Shown one piece after another: positions 34,111-46,861 of a DNA stretch of 64,000 nucleotides. Each line of letters opens with the position of its first letter. The first letter of the stretch is position 1. The notes under the pieces were generated by a model. It saw only the letters and a list, made by a program, of their open reading frames with translations, was not told the DNA's origin and did not search any database. The position numbers and the translations under genes were made by a program. The stretch is from Rallus limicola (lineage: Eukaryota; Chordata; Aves; Gruiformes; Rallidae): positions 124,001 through 188,000 of the forward strand of contig JAKCOZ010000257.1 in assembly GCA_022605955.1 (NCBI GenBank), in the 5' to 3' direction.

Positions 34111-37100
34111 CCCTAACAGGACACACAAGCAGACCCTGTCACTTTGGCTCTCAGCCTTTTCCTTTGCCTGGAAAGAGGGAACATGCCTGGAACCTCCTAC
34201 GGTGCTTTTCTCGGCCCTAGCAGACTGCAGTTCAAAACATGCTAAACGTCCAGCAATAACTCCCAAAGTAAAGAAGCTAGGACTGAAAGGCATAGCTTGT
34301 CTGAAACCTCCTAACAGGACACACAAGCAGACCCTGTCACTTTGGCTCTCAGCCTTTTCCTTTGCCTGGAAAGAGGGAACATGCCTGCAACCTCCTACGG
34401 TGCTTTTCTCGGCCCTAGCAGACTGCAGTTCAAAACATGCTAAACGTCCAGCAATAACTCCCAAAGTAAAGAAGCTAGGACTGAAAGGCATAGCTTGTCT
34501 GAAACCTCCTAACAGGACACACAAGCAGACCCTGTCACTTTGGCTCTCAGCCTTTTCCTTTGCCTGGAAAGAGGGAACATGCCTGGAACCTCCTACGGTG
34601 CTTTTCTCGGCCCTAGCAGACTGCAGTTCAAAACATGCTAAACGTCCAGCAATAACTCCCAAAGTAAAGAAGCTAGGACTGAAAGGCATAGCTTGTCTGA
34701 AACCTCCTAACAGGACACACAAGCAGACCCTGTCACTTTGGCTCTCAGCCTTTTCCTTTGCCTGGAAAGAGGGAACATGCCTGGAACCTCCTACGGTGCT
34801 TTTCTCGGCCCTAGCAGACTGCAGTTCAAAACATGCTAAACGTCCAGCAATAACTCCCAAAGTAAAGAAGCTAGGACTGAAAGGCATAGCTTGTCTGAAA
34901 CCTCCTAACAGGACACACAAGCAGACCCTGTCACTTTGGCTCTCAGCCTTTTCCTTTGCCTGGAAAGAGGGAACATGCCTGGAACCTCCTACGGTGCTTT
35001 TCTCGGCCCTAGCAGACTGCAGTTCAAAACATGCTAAACGTCCAGCAATAACTCCCAAAGTAAAGAAGCTAGGCATGAAAGGCATAGCTTGTCTGAAACC
35101 TCCTAACAGGACACACAAGCAGACCCTGCCACTTTGGCTCTCAGCCTTTTCCTTTGCCTGGAAAGAGGGAACATGCCTGGAACCTCCTACGGTGCTTTTC
35201 TCAGCCCTAGCAGACTGCAGTTCAAAACATGCTAAACGTCCAGCAATAACTCCCAAAGTAAAGAAGCTAGGACTGAAAGGCATAGCTTGTCTGAAACCTC
35301 CTAACAGGACACACAAGCAGACCCTGTCACTTTGGCTCTCAGCCTTTTCCTTTGCCTGGAAAGAGGGAACATGCCTGGAACCTCCTACGGTGCTTTTCTC
35401 GGCCCTAGCAGACTGCAGTTCAAAACATGCTAAACGTCCAGCAAAAACTCCCAAAGTAAAGAAGCTAGGACTGAAAGGCATAGCTTGTCTGAAACCTCCT
35501 AACAGGACACACAAGCAGACCCTGTCACTTTGGCTCTCAGCCTTTTCCTTTGCCTGGAAAGAGGGAACATGCCTGGAACCTCCTACGGTGCTTTTCTCGG
35601 CCCTAGCAGACTGCAGTTCAAAACATGCTAAACGTCCAGCAATAACTCCCAAAGTAAAGAAGCTAGGCATGAAAGGCATAGCTTGTCTGAAACCTCCTAA
35701 CAGGACACACAAGCAGACCCTGTCACTTTGGCTCTCAGCCTTTTCCTTTGCCTGGAAAGAGGGAACATGCCTGGAACCTCCTACGGTGCTTTTCTCGGCC
35801 CTAGCAGACTGCAGTTCAAAACATGCTAAACGTCCAGCAATAACTCCCAAAGTAAAGAAGCTAGGACTGAAAGGCATAGCTTGTCTGAAACCTCCTAACA
35901 GGACACACAAGCAGACCCTGTCACTTTGGCTCTCAGCCTTTTCCTTTGCCTGGAAAGAGGGAACATGCCTGGAACCTCCTACGGTGCTTTTCTCGGCCCT
36001 AGCAGACTGCAGTTCAAAACATGCTAAACGTCCAGCAATAACTCCCAAAGTAAAGAAGCTAGGACTGAAAGGCATAGCTTGTCTGAAACCCCCTAACAGG
36101 ACACACAAGCAGACCCTGTCACTTGGGCTCTCAGCCTTTTCCTTTGCCTGGAAAGAGGGAACATGCCTGGAACCTCCTACGGTGCTTTTCTCGGCCCTAG
36201 CAGACTGCAGTTCAAAACATGCTAAACGTCCAGCAATAACTCCCAAAGTAAAGAAGCTAGGACTGAAAGGCATAGCTTGTCTGAAACCTCCTAACAGGAC
36301 ACACAAGCAGACCCTGTCACTTTGGCTCTCAGCCTTTTCCTTTGCCTGGAAAGAGGGAACATGCCTGGAACCTCCTACGGTGCTTTTCTCGGCCCTAGCA
36401 GACTGCAGTTCAAAACATGCTAAACGTCCAGCAATAACTCCCAAAGTAAAGAAGCTAGGACTGAAAGGCATAGCTTGTCTGAAACCTCCTAACAGGACAC
36501 ACAAGCAGACCCTGTCACTTTGGCTCTCAGCCTTTTCCTTTGCCTGGAAAGAGGGAACATGCCTGGAACCTCCTACGGTGCTTTTCTCGGCCCTAGCAGA
36601 CTGCAGTTCAAAACATGCTAAACGTCCAGCAATAACTCCCAAAGTAAAGAAGCTAGGACTGAAAGGCATAGCTTGTCTGAAACCTCCTAACAGGACACAC
36701 AAGCAGACCCTGTCACTTTGGCTCTCAGCCTTTTCCTTTGCCTGGAAAGAGGGAACATGCCTGGAACCTCCTACGGTGCTTTTCTCGGCCCTAGCAGACT
36801 GCAGTTCAAAACATGCTAAACGTCCAGCAATAACTCCCAAAGTAAAGAAGCTAGGCATGAAAGGCATAGCTTGTCTGAAACCTCCTAACAGGACACACAA
36901 GCAGACCCTGCCACTTTGGCTCTCAGCCTTTTCCTTTGCCTGGAAAGAGGGAACATGCCTGGAACCTCCTACGGTGCTTTTCTCGGCCCTAGCAGACTGC
37001 AGTTCAAAACATGCTAAACGTCCAGCAATAACTCCCAAAGTAAAGAAGCTAGGCATGAAAGGCATAGCTTGTCTGAAACCTCCTAACAGGACACACAAGC

Positions 37101-39540
37101 AGACCCTGTCACTTTGGCTCTCAGCCTTTTCCTTTGCCTGGAAAGAGGGAACATGCCTGGAACCTCCTACGGTGCTTTTCTCGGCCCTAGCAGACTGCAG
37201 TTCAAAACATGCTAAACGTCCAGCAAAAACTCCCAAAGTAAAGAAGCTAGGACTGAAAGGCATAGCTTGTCTGAAACCTCCTAACAGGACACACAAGCAG
37301 ACCCTGTCACTTTGGCTCTCAGCCTTTTCCTTTGCCTGGAAAGAGGGAACATGCCTGGAACCTCCTACGGTGCTTTTCTCGGCCCTAGCAGACTGCAGTT
37401 CAAAACATGCTAAACGTCCAGCAATAACTCCCAAAGTAAAGAAGCTAGGCATGAAAGGCATAGCTTGTCTGAAACCTCCTAACAGGACACACAAGCAGAC
37501 CCTGTCACTTTGGCTCTCAGCCTTTTCCTTTGCCTGGAAAGAGGGAACATGCCTGGAACCTCCTACGGTGCTTTTCTCGGCCCTAGCAGACTGCAGTTCA
37601 AAACATGCTAAACGTCCAGCAATAACTCCCAAAGTAAAGAAGCTAGGACTGAAAGGCATAGCTTGTCTGAAACCTCCTAACAGGACACACAAGCAGACCC
37701 TGTCACTTTGGCTCTCAGCCTTTTCCTTTGCCTGGAAAGAGGGAACATGCCTGGAACCTCCTACGGTGCTTTTCTCGGCCCTAGCAGACTGCAGTTCAAA
37801 ACATGCTAAACGTCCAGCAATAACTCCCAAAGTAAAGAAGCTAGGACTGAAAGGCATAGCTTGTCTGAAACCCCCTAACAGGACACACAAGCAGACCCTG
37901 TCACTTGGGCTCTCAGCCTTTTCCTTTGCCTGGAAAGAGGGAACATGCCTGGAACCTCCTACGGTGCTTTTCTCGGCCCTAGCAGACTGCAGTTCAAAAC
38001 ATGCTAAACGTCCAGCAATAACTCCCAAAGTAAAGAAGCTAGGACTGAAAGGCATAGCTTGTCTGAAACCTCCTAACAGGACACACAAGCAGACCCTGTC
38101 ACTTTGGCTCTCAGCCTTTTCCTTTGCCTGGAAAGAGGGAACATGCCTGCAACCTCCTACGGTGCTTTTCTCGGCCCTAGCAGACTGCAGTTCAAAACAT
38201 GCTAAACGTCCAGCAATAACTCCCAAAGTAAAGAAGCTAGGACTGAAAGGCATAGCTTGTCTGAAACCTCCTAACAGGACACACAAGCAGACCCTGTCAC
38301 TTTGGCTCTCAGCCTTTTCCTTTGCCTGGAAAGAGGGAACATGCCTGGAACCTCCTACGGTGCTTTTCTCGGCCCTAGCAGACTGCAGTTCAAAACATGC
38401 TAAACGTCCAGCAATAACTCCCAAAGTAAAGAAGCTAGGACTGAAAGGCATAGCTTGTCTGAAACCTCCTAACAGGACACACAAGCAGACCCTGTCACTT
38501 TGGCTCTCAGCCTTTTCCTTTGCCTGGAAAGAGGGAACATATCTGGAACCTCCTACGGTGCTTTTCTCGGCCCTAGCAGACTGCAGTTCAAAACATGCTA
38601 AACGTCCAGCAATAACTCCCAAAGTAAAGAAGCTAGGACTGAAAGGCATAGCTTGTCTGAAACCTCCTAACAGGACACACAAGCAGACCCTGTCACTTTG
38701 GCTCTCAGCCTTTTCCTTTGCCTGGAAAGAGGGAACATGCCTGGAACCTCCTACGGTGCTTTTCTCGGCCCTAGCAGACTGCAGTTCAAAACATGCTAAA
38801 CGTCCAGCAATAACTCCCAAAGTAAAGAAGCTAGGCATGAAAGGCATAGCTTGTCTGAAACCTCCTAACAGGACACACAAGCAGACCCTGCCACTTTGGC
38901 TCTCAGCCTTTTCCTTTGCCTGGAAAGAGGGAACATGCCTGGAACCTCCTACGGTGCTTTTCTCGGCCCTAGCAGACTGCAGTTCAAAACATGCTAAACG
39001 TCCAGCAATAACTCCCAAAGTAAAGAAGCTAGGCATGAAAGGCATAGCTTGTCTGAAACCTCCTAACAGGACACACAAGCAGACCCTGTCACTTTGGCTC
39101 TCAGCCTTTTCCTTTGCCTGGAAAGAGGGAACATGCCTGGAACCTCCTACGGTGCTTTTCTCGGCCCTAGCAGACTGCAGTTCAAAACATGCTAAACGTC
39201 CAGCAAAAACTCCCAAAGTAAAGAAGCTAGGACTGAAAGGCATAGCTTGTCTGAAACCTCCTAACAGGACACACAAGCAGACCCTGTCACTTTGGCTCTC
39301 AGCCTTTTCCTTTGCCTGGAAAGAGGGAACATGCCTGGAACCTCCTACGGTGCTTTTCTCGGCCCTAGCAGACTGCAGTTCAAAACATGCTAAACGTCCA
39401 GCAATAACTCCCAAAGTAAAGAAGCTAGGCATGAAAGGCATAGCTTGTCTGAAACCTCCTAACAGGACACACAAGCAGACCCTGTCACTTTGGCTCTCAG
39501 CCTTTTCCTTTGCCTGGAAAGAGGGAACATGCATGGAACC
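34111..39540. repeat. 9- to 10-monomer higher-order repeat, about three copies
   Basis: GAAACCCCCTAAC recurs at 34111, 36091 and 37873; CCCTGCCACTT at 35129, 36911 and 38891; GCAAAAACTCC at 35445, 37227 and 39207. Spacings are 1,980 (10 units) or 1,782 (9 units). The order is preserved, so this is a serial duplication with one unit gained or lost between copies. Confidence 0.85.
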
Positions 39541-40498
39541 TCCTACGGTGCTTTTCTCGGCCCTAGCAGACTGCAGTTCAAAACATGCTAAACGTCCAGC
39601 AATAACTCCCAAAGTAAAGAAGCTAGGCATGAAAGGCATAGCTTGTCTGAAACCTCCTAACAGGACACACAAGCAGACCCTGTCACTTTGGCTCTCAGCC
39701 TTTTCCTTTGCCTGGAAAGAGGGAACATGCCTGGAACCTCCTACGGTGCTTTTCTCGGCCCTAGCAGACTGCAGTTCAAAACATGCTAAACGTCCAGCAA
39801 TAACTCCCAAAGTAAAGAAGCTAGGCATGAAAGGCATAGCTTGTCTGAAACCTCCTAACAGGACACACAAGCAGACCCTGTCACTTGGCCTCTCAGCCTT
39901 TTCCTTTGCCTGGAAAGAGGGAACATGCCTGGAACCTCCTACGGTGCTTTTCTCGGCCCTAGCAGACTGCAGTTCAAAACATGCTAAACGTCCAGCAATA
40001 ACTCCCAAAGTAAAGAAGCTAGGACTGAAAGGCATAGCTTGTCTGAAACCTCCTAACAGGACACACAAGCAGACCCTGTCACTTGGGCTCTCAGCCTTTT
40101 CCTTTGCCTGGAAAGAGGGAACATGCCTGGAACCTCCTACGGTGCTTTTCTCGGCCCTAGCAGACTGCAGTTCAAAACATGCTAAACGTCCAGCAATAAC
40201 TCCCAAAGTAAAGAAGCTAGGCCTGAAAGGCATAGCTTGTCTGAAACCTCCTAACAGGACACACAAGCAGACCCTGTCACTTTGGCTCTCAGCCTTTTCC
40301 TTTGCCTGGAAAGAGGGAACATGCCTGGAACCTCCTACGGTGCTTTTCTCGGCCCTAGCAGACTGCAGTTCAAAACATGCTAAACGTCCAGCAATAACTC
40401 CCAAAGTAAAGAAGCTAGGACTGAAAGGCATAGCTTGTCTGAAACCTCCTAACAGGACACACAAGCAGACCCTGTCACTTTGGCTCTCAGCCTTTTCT

Positions 40499-43400
40499 TT
40501 TGCCTGGAAAGAGGGAACATGCCTGGAACCTCCTACGGTGCTTTTCTCGGCCCTAGCAGACTGCAGTTCAAAACATGCTAAACGTCCAGCAATAACTCCC
40601 AAAGTAAAGAAGCTAGGACTGAAAGGCATAGCTTGTCTGAAACCTCCTAACAGGACACACAAGCAGACCCTGTCACTTTGGCTCTCAGCCTTTTCCTTTG
40701 CCTGGAAAGAGGGAACATGCCTGGAACCTCCTACGGTGCTTTTCTCGGCCCTAGCAGACTGCAGTTCAAAACATGCTAAACGTCCAGCAATAACTCCCAA
40801 AGTAAAGAAGCTAGGACTGAAAGGCATAGCTTGTCTGAAACCTCCTAACAGGACACACAAGCAGACCCTGTCACTTTGGCTCTCAGCCTTTTCCTTTGCC
40901 TGGAAAGAGGGAACATGCCTGGAACCTCCTACGGTGCTTTTCTCGGCCCTAGCAGACTGCAGTTCAAAACATGCTAAACGTCCAGCAATAACTCCCAAAG
41001 TAAAGAAGCTAGGACTGAAAGGCATAGCTTGTCTGAAACCTCCTAACAGGACACACAAGCAGACCCTGTCACTTTGGCTCTCAGCCTTTTCCTTTGCCTG
41101 GAAAGAGGGAACATGCCTGGAACCTCCTACGGTGCTTTTCTCGGCCCTAGCAGACTGCAGTTCAAAACATGCTAAACGTCCAGCAATAACTCCCAAAGTA
41201 AAGAAGCTAGGACTGAAAGGCATAGCTTGTCTGTAACCTCCTAACAGGACACACAAGCAGACCCTGTCACTTTGGCTCTCAGCCTTTTCCTTTGCCTGGA
41301 AAGAGGGAACATGCCTGGAACCTCCTACGGTGCTTTTCTCGGCCCTAGCAGACTGCAGTTCAAAACATGCTAAACGTCCAGCAATAACTCCCAAAGTAAA
41401 GAAGCTAGGACTGAAAGGCATAGCTTGTCTGAAACCTCCTAACAGGACACACAAGCAGACCCTGTCACTTTGGCTCTCAGCCTTTTCCTTTGCCTGGAAA
41501 GAGGGAACATGCCTGGAACCTCCTACGGTGCTTTTCTCGGCCCTAGCAGACTGCAGTTCAAAACATGCTAAACGTCCAGCAATAACTCCCAAAGTAAAGA
41601 AGCTAGGCCTGAAAGGCATAGCTTGTCTGAAACCTCCTAACAGGACACACAAGCAGACCCTGTCACTTTGGCTCTCAGCTATTTCCTTTGCCTGGAAAGA
41701 GGGAACATGCCTGGAACCTCCTACGGTGCTTTTCTCAGCCCTAGCAGACTGCAGTTCAAAACATGCTAAACGTCCAGCAATAACTCCCAAAGTAAAGAAG
41801 CTAGGCATGAAAGGCATAGCTTGTCTGAAACCTCCTAACAGGACACACAAGCAGACCCTGTCACTTTGGCTCTCAGCCTTTTCCTTTGCCTGGAAAGAGG
41901 GAACATGCCTGGAAGCTCCTACGGTGCTTTTCTCGGCCCTAGCAGACTGCAGTTCAAAACATGCTAAACGTCCAGCAAAAACTCCCAAAGTAAAGAAGCT
42001 AGGACTGAAAGGCATAGCTTGTCTGAAACCTCCTAACAGGACACACAAGCAGACCCTGTCACTTTGGCTCTCAGCCTTTTCCTTTGCCTGGAAAGAGGGA
42101 ACATGCCTGGAACCTCCTACGGTGCTTTTCTCGGCCCTAGCAGACTGCAGTTCAAAACATGCTAAACGTCCAGCAATAACTCCCAAAGTAAAGAAGCTAG
42201 GCATGAAAGGCATAGCTTGTCTGAAACCTCCTAACAGGACACACAAGCAGACCCTGTCACTTTGGCTCTCAGCCTTTTCCTTTGCCTGGAAAGAGGGAAC
42301 ATGCATGGAACCTCCTACGGTGCTTTTCTCGGCCCTAGCAGACTGCAGTTCAAAACATGCTAAACGTCCAGCAATAACTCCCAAAGTAAAGAAGCTAGGA
42401 CTGAAAGGCATAGCTTGTCTGAAACCTCCTAACAGGACACACAAGCAGACCCTGTCACTTTGGCTCTCAGCCTTTACCTTTGCCTGGAAAGAGGGAACAT
42501 GCCTGGAACCTCCTACGGTGCTTTTCTCGGCCCTAGCAGACTGCAGTTCAAAACATGCTAAACGTCCAGCAATAACTCCCAAAGTAAAGAAGCTAGGACT
42601 GAAAGGCATAGCTTGTCTGAAACCTCCTAACAGGACACACAAGCAGACCCTGTCACTTGGCCTCTCAGCCTTTTCCTTTGCCTGGAAAGAGGGAACATGC
42701 CTGGAACCTCCTACGGTGCTTTTCTCGGCCCTAGCAGACTGCAGTTCAAAACATGCTAAACGTCCAGCAATAACTCCCAAAGTAAAGAAGCTAGGACTGA
42801 AAGGCATAGCTTGTCTGAAACCTCCTAACAGGACACACAAGCAGACCCTGTCACTTGGGCTCTCAGCCTTTTCCTTTGCCTGGAAAGAGGGAACATGCCT
42901 GGAACCTCCTACGGTGCTTTTCTCGGCCCTAGCAGACTGCAGTTCAAAACATGCTAAACGTCCAGCAATAACTCCCAAAGTAAAGAAGCTAGGCCTGAAA
43001 GGCATAGCTTGTCTGAAACCTCCTAACAGGACACACAAGCAGACCCTGTCACTTTGGCTCTCAGCCTTTTCCTTTGCCTGGAAAGAGGGAACATGCCTGG
43101 AACCTCCTACGGTGCTTTTCTCGGCCCTAGCAGACTGCAGTTCAAAACATGCTAAACGTCCAGCAATAACTCCCAAAGTAAAGAAGCTAGGACTGAAAGG
43201 CATAGCTTGTCTGAAACCTCCTAACAGGACACACAAGCAGACCCTGTCACTTTGGCTCTCAGCCTTTTCTTTTGCCTGGAAAGAGGGAACATGCCTGGAA
43301 CCTCCTACGGTGCTTTTCTCGGCCCTAGCAGACTGCAGTTCAAAACATGATAAACGTCCAGCAATAACTCCCAAAGTAAAGAAGCTAGGACTGAAAGGCA

Positions 43401-46400
43401 TAGCTTGTCTGAAACCTCCTAACAGGACACACAAGCAGACCCTGTCACTTTGGCTCTCAGCCTTTTCCTTTGCCTGGAAAGAGGGAACATGCCTGGAACC
43501 TCCTACGGTGCTTTTCTCGGCCCTAGCAGACTGCAGTTCAAAACATGCTAAACGTCCAGCAATAACTCCCAAAGTAAAGAAGCTAGGACTGAAAGGCATA
43601 GCTTGTCTGAAACCTCCTAACAGGACACACAAGCAGACCCTGTCACTTTGGCTCTCAGCCTTTTCCTTTGCCTGGAAAGAGGGAACATGCCTGGAACCTC
43701 CTACGGTGCTTTTCTCGGCCCTAGCAGACTGCAGTTCAAAACATGCTAAACGTCCAGCAATAACTCCCAAAGTAAAGAAGCTAGGACTGAAAGGCATAGC
43801 TTGTCTGAAACCTCCTAACAGGACACACAAGCAGACCCTGTCACTTTGGCTCTCAGCCTTTTCCTTTGCCTGGAAAGAGGGAACATGCCTGGAACCTCCT
43901 ACGGTGCTTTTCTCGGCCCTAGCAGACTGCAGTTCAAAACATGCTAAACGTCCAGCAATAACTCCCAAAGTAAAGAAGCTAGGACTGAAAGGCATAGCTT
44001 GTCTGAAACCTCCTAACAGGACACACAAGCAGACCCTGTCACTTTGGCTCTCAGCCTTTTCCTTTGCCTGGAAAGAGGGAACATGCCTGGAACCTCCTAC
44101 GGTGCTTTTCTCGGCCCTAGCAGACTGCAGTTCAAAACATGCTAAACGTCCAGCAATAACTCCCAAAGTAAAGAAGCTAGGACTGAAAGGCATAGCTTGT
44201 CTGAAACCTCCTAACAGGACACACAAGCAGACCCTGTCACTTTGGCTCTCAGCCTTTTCCTTTGCCTGGAAAGAGGGAACATGCCTGGAACCTCCTACGG
44301 TGCTTTTCTCGGCCCTAGCAGACTGCAGTTCAAAACATGCTAAACGTCCAGCAATAACTCCCAAAGTAAAGAAGCTAGGACTGAAAGGCATAGCTTGTCT
44401 GTAACCTCCTAACAGGACACACAAGCAGACCCTGTCACTTTGGCTCTCAGCCTTTTCCTTTGCCTGGAAAGAGGGAACATGCCTGGAACCTCCTACGGTG
44501 CTTTTCTCGGCCCTAGCAGACTGCAGTTCAAAACATGCTAAACGTCCAGCAATAACTCCCAAAGTAAAGAAGCTAGGACTGAAAGGCATAGCTTGTCTGA
44601 AACCTCCTAACAGGACACACAAGCAGACCCTGTCACTTTGGCTCTCAGCCTTTTCCTTTGCCTGGAAAGAGGGAACATGCCTGGAACCTCCTACGGTGCT
44701 TTTCTCGGCCCTAGCAGACTGCAGTTCAAAACATGCTAAACGTCCAGCAATAACTCCCAAAGTAAAGAAGCTAGGCCTGAAAGGCATAGCTTGTCTGAAA
44801 CCTCCTAACAGGACACACAAGCAGACCCTGTCACTTTGGCTCTCAGCCTTTTCCTTTGCCTGGAAAGAGGGAACATGCCTGGAACCTCCTACGGTGCTTT
44901 TCTCAGCCCTAGCAGACTGCAGTTCAAAACATGCTAAACGTCCAGCAATAACTCCCAAAGTAAAGAAGCTAGGCATGAAAGGCATAGCTTGTCTGAAACC
45001 TCCTAACAGGACACACAAGCAGACCCTGTCACTTTGGCTCTCAGCCTTTTCCTTTGCCTGGAAAGAGGGAACATGCCTGGAAGCTCCTACGGTGCTTTTC
45101 TCGGCCCTAGCAGACTGCAGTTCAAAACATGCTAAACGTCCAGCAAAAACTCCCAAAGTAAAGAAGCTAGGACTGAAAGGCATAGCTTGTCTGAAACCTC
45201 CTAACAGGACACACAAGCAGACCCTGTCACTTTGGCTCTCAGCCTTTTCCTTTGCCTGGAAAGAGGGAACATGCCTGGAACCTCCTACGGTGCTTTTCTC
45301 GGCCCTAGCAGACTGCAGTTCAAAACATGCTAAACGTCCAGCAATAACTCCCAAAGTAAAGAAGCTAGGCATGAAAGGCATAGCTTGTCTGAAACCTCCT
45401 AACAGGACACACAAGCAGACCCTGTCACTTTGGCTCTCAGCCTTTTCCTTTGCCTGGAAAGAGGGAACATGCATGGAACCTCCTACGGTGCTTTTCTCGG
45501 CCCTAGCAGACTGCAGTTCAAAACATGCTAAACGTCCAGCAATAACTCCCAAAGTAAAGAAGCTAGGACTGAAAGGCATAGCTTGTCTGAAACCTCCTAA
45601 CAGGACACACAAGCAGACCCTGTCACTTTGGCTCTCAGCCTTTACCTTTGCCTGGAAAGAGGGAACATGCCTGGAACCTCCTACGGTGCTTTTCTCGGCC
45701 CTAGCAGACTGCAGTTCAAAACATGCTAAACGTCCAGCAATAACTCCCAAAGTAAAGAAGCTAGGACTGAAAGGCATAGCTTGTCTGAAACCTCCTAACA
45801 GGACACACAAGCAGACCCTGTCACTTGGCCTCTCAGCCTTTTCCTTTGCCTGGAAAGAGGGAACATGCCTGGAACCTCCTACGGTGCTTTTCTCGGCCCT
45901 AGCAGACTGCAGTTCAAAACATGCTAAACGTCCAGCAATAACTCCCAAAGTAAAGAAGCTAGGACTGAAAGGCATAGCTTGTCTGAAACCTCCTAACAGG
46001 ACACACAAGCAGACCCTGTCACTTGGGCTCTCAGCCTTTTCCTTTGCCTGGAAAGAGGGAACATGCCTGGAACCTCCTACGGTGCTTTTCTCGGCCCTAG
46101 CAGACTGCAGTTCAAAACATGCTAAACGTCCAGCAATAACTCCCAAAGTAAAGAAGCTAGGCCTGAAAGGCATAGCTTGTCTGAAACCTCCTAACAGGAC
46201 ACACAAGCAGACCCTGTCACTTTGGCTCTCAGCCTTTTCCTTTGCCTGGAAAGAGGGAACATGCCTGGAACCTCCTACGGTGCTTTTCTCGGCCCTAGCA
46301 GACTGCAGTTCAAAACATGCTAAACGTCCAGCAATAACTCCCAAAGTAAAGAAGCTAGGACTGAAAGGCATAGCTTGTCTGAAACCTCCTAACAGGACAC

Positions 46401-46861
46401 ACAAGCAGACCCTGTCACTTTGGCTCTCAGCCTTTTCTTTTGCCTGGAAAGAGGGAACATGCCTGGAACCTCCTACGGTGCTTTTCTCGGCCCTAGCAGA
46501 CTGCAGTTCAAAACATGATAAACGTCCAGCAATAACTCCCAAAGTAAAGAAGCTAGGACTGAAAGGCATAGCTTGTCTGAAACCTCCTAACAGGACACAC
46601 AAGCAGACCCTGTCACTTTGGCTCTCAGCCTTTTCCTTTGCCTGGAAAGAGGGAACATGCCTGGAACCTCCTACGGTGCTTTTCTCGGCCCTAGCAGACT
46701 GCAGTTCAAAACATGCTAAACGTCCAGCAATAACTCCCAAAGTAAAGAAGCTAGGACTGAAAGGCATAGCTTGTCTGAAACCTCCTAACAGGACACACAA
46801 GCAGACCCTGTCACTTTGGCTCTCAGCCTTTTCCTTTGCCTGGAAAGAGGGAACATGCCTG
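40499..46861. repeat. 16-monomer higher-order repeat, two tandem copies
   Basis: Private variants recur at exactly 3,168 bp (16 units): CTGTAACC (41234/44402), CCTTTACCTTTG (42476/45644), CACTTGGCCTC (42661/45829), TTTTCTTTTGCC (43270/46438) and CATGATAAAC (43350/46518). Similarity breaks at about 40498 upstream and about 46862 downstream. Copy-specific changes exist, such as CAGCTATTTCC near 41681 only in the first. Part of the same haplotype also lies 14 units upstream (39889 and 40498 pair with 42661 and 43270). Confidence 0.85.

Noticed and set aside
13808..44404. Long plus-strand open frames (for example 13808-28642, 28655-34030, 34202-41236, 41330-44404)
   Set aside because: Same cause. 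They end at single-base variants that are then copied by array duplication, for example CTGTAACC at 41234 and 44402, with no sign of selection to keep the frame.
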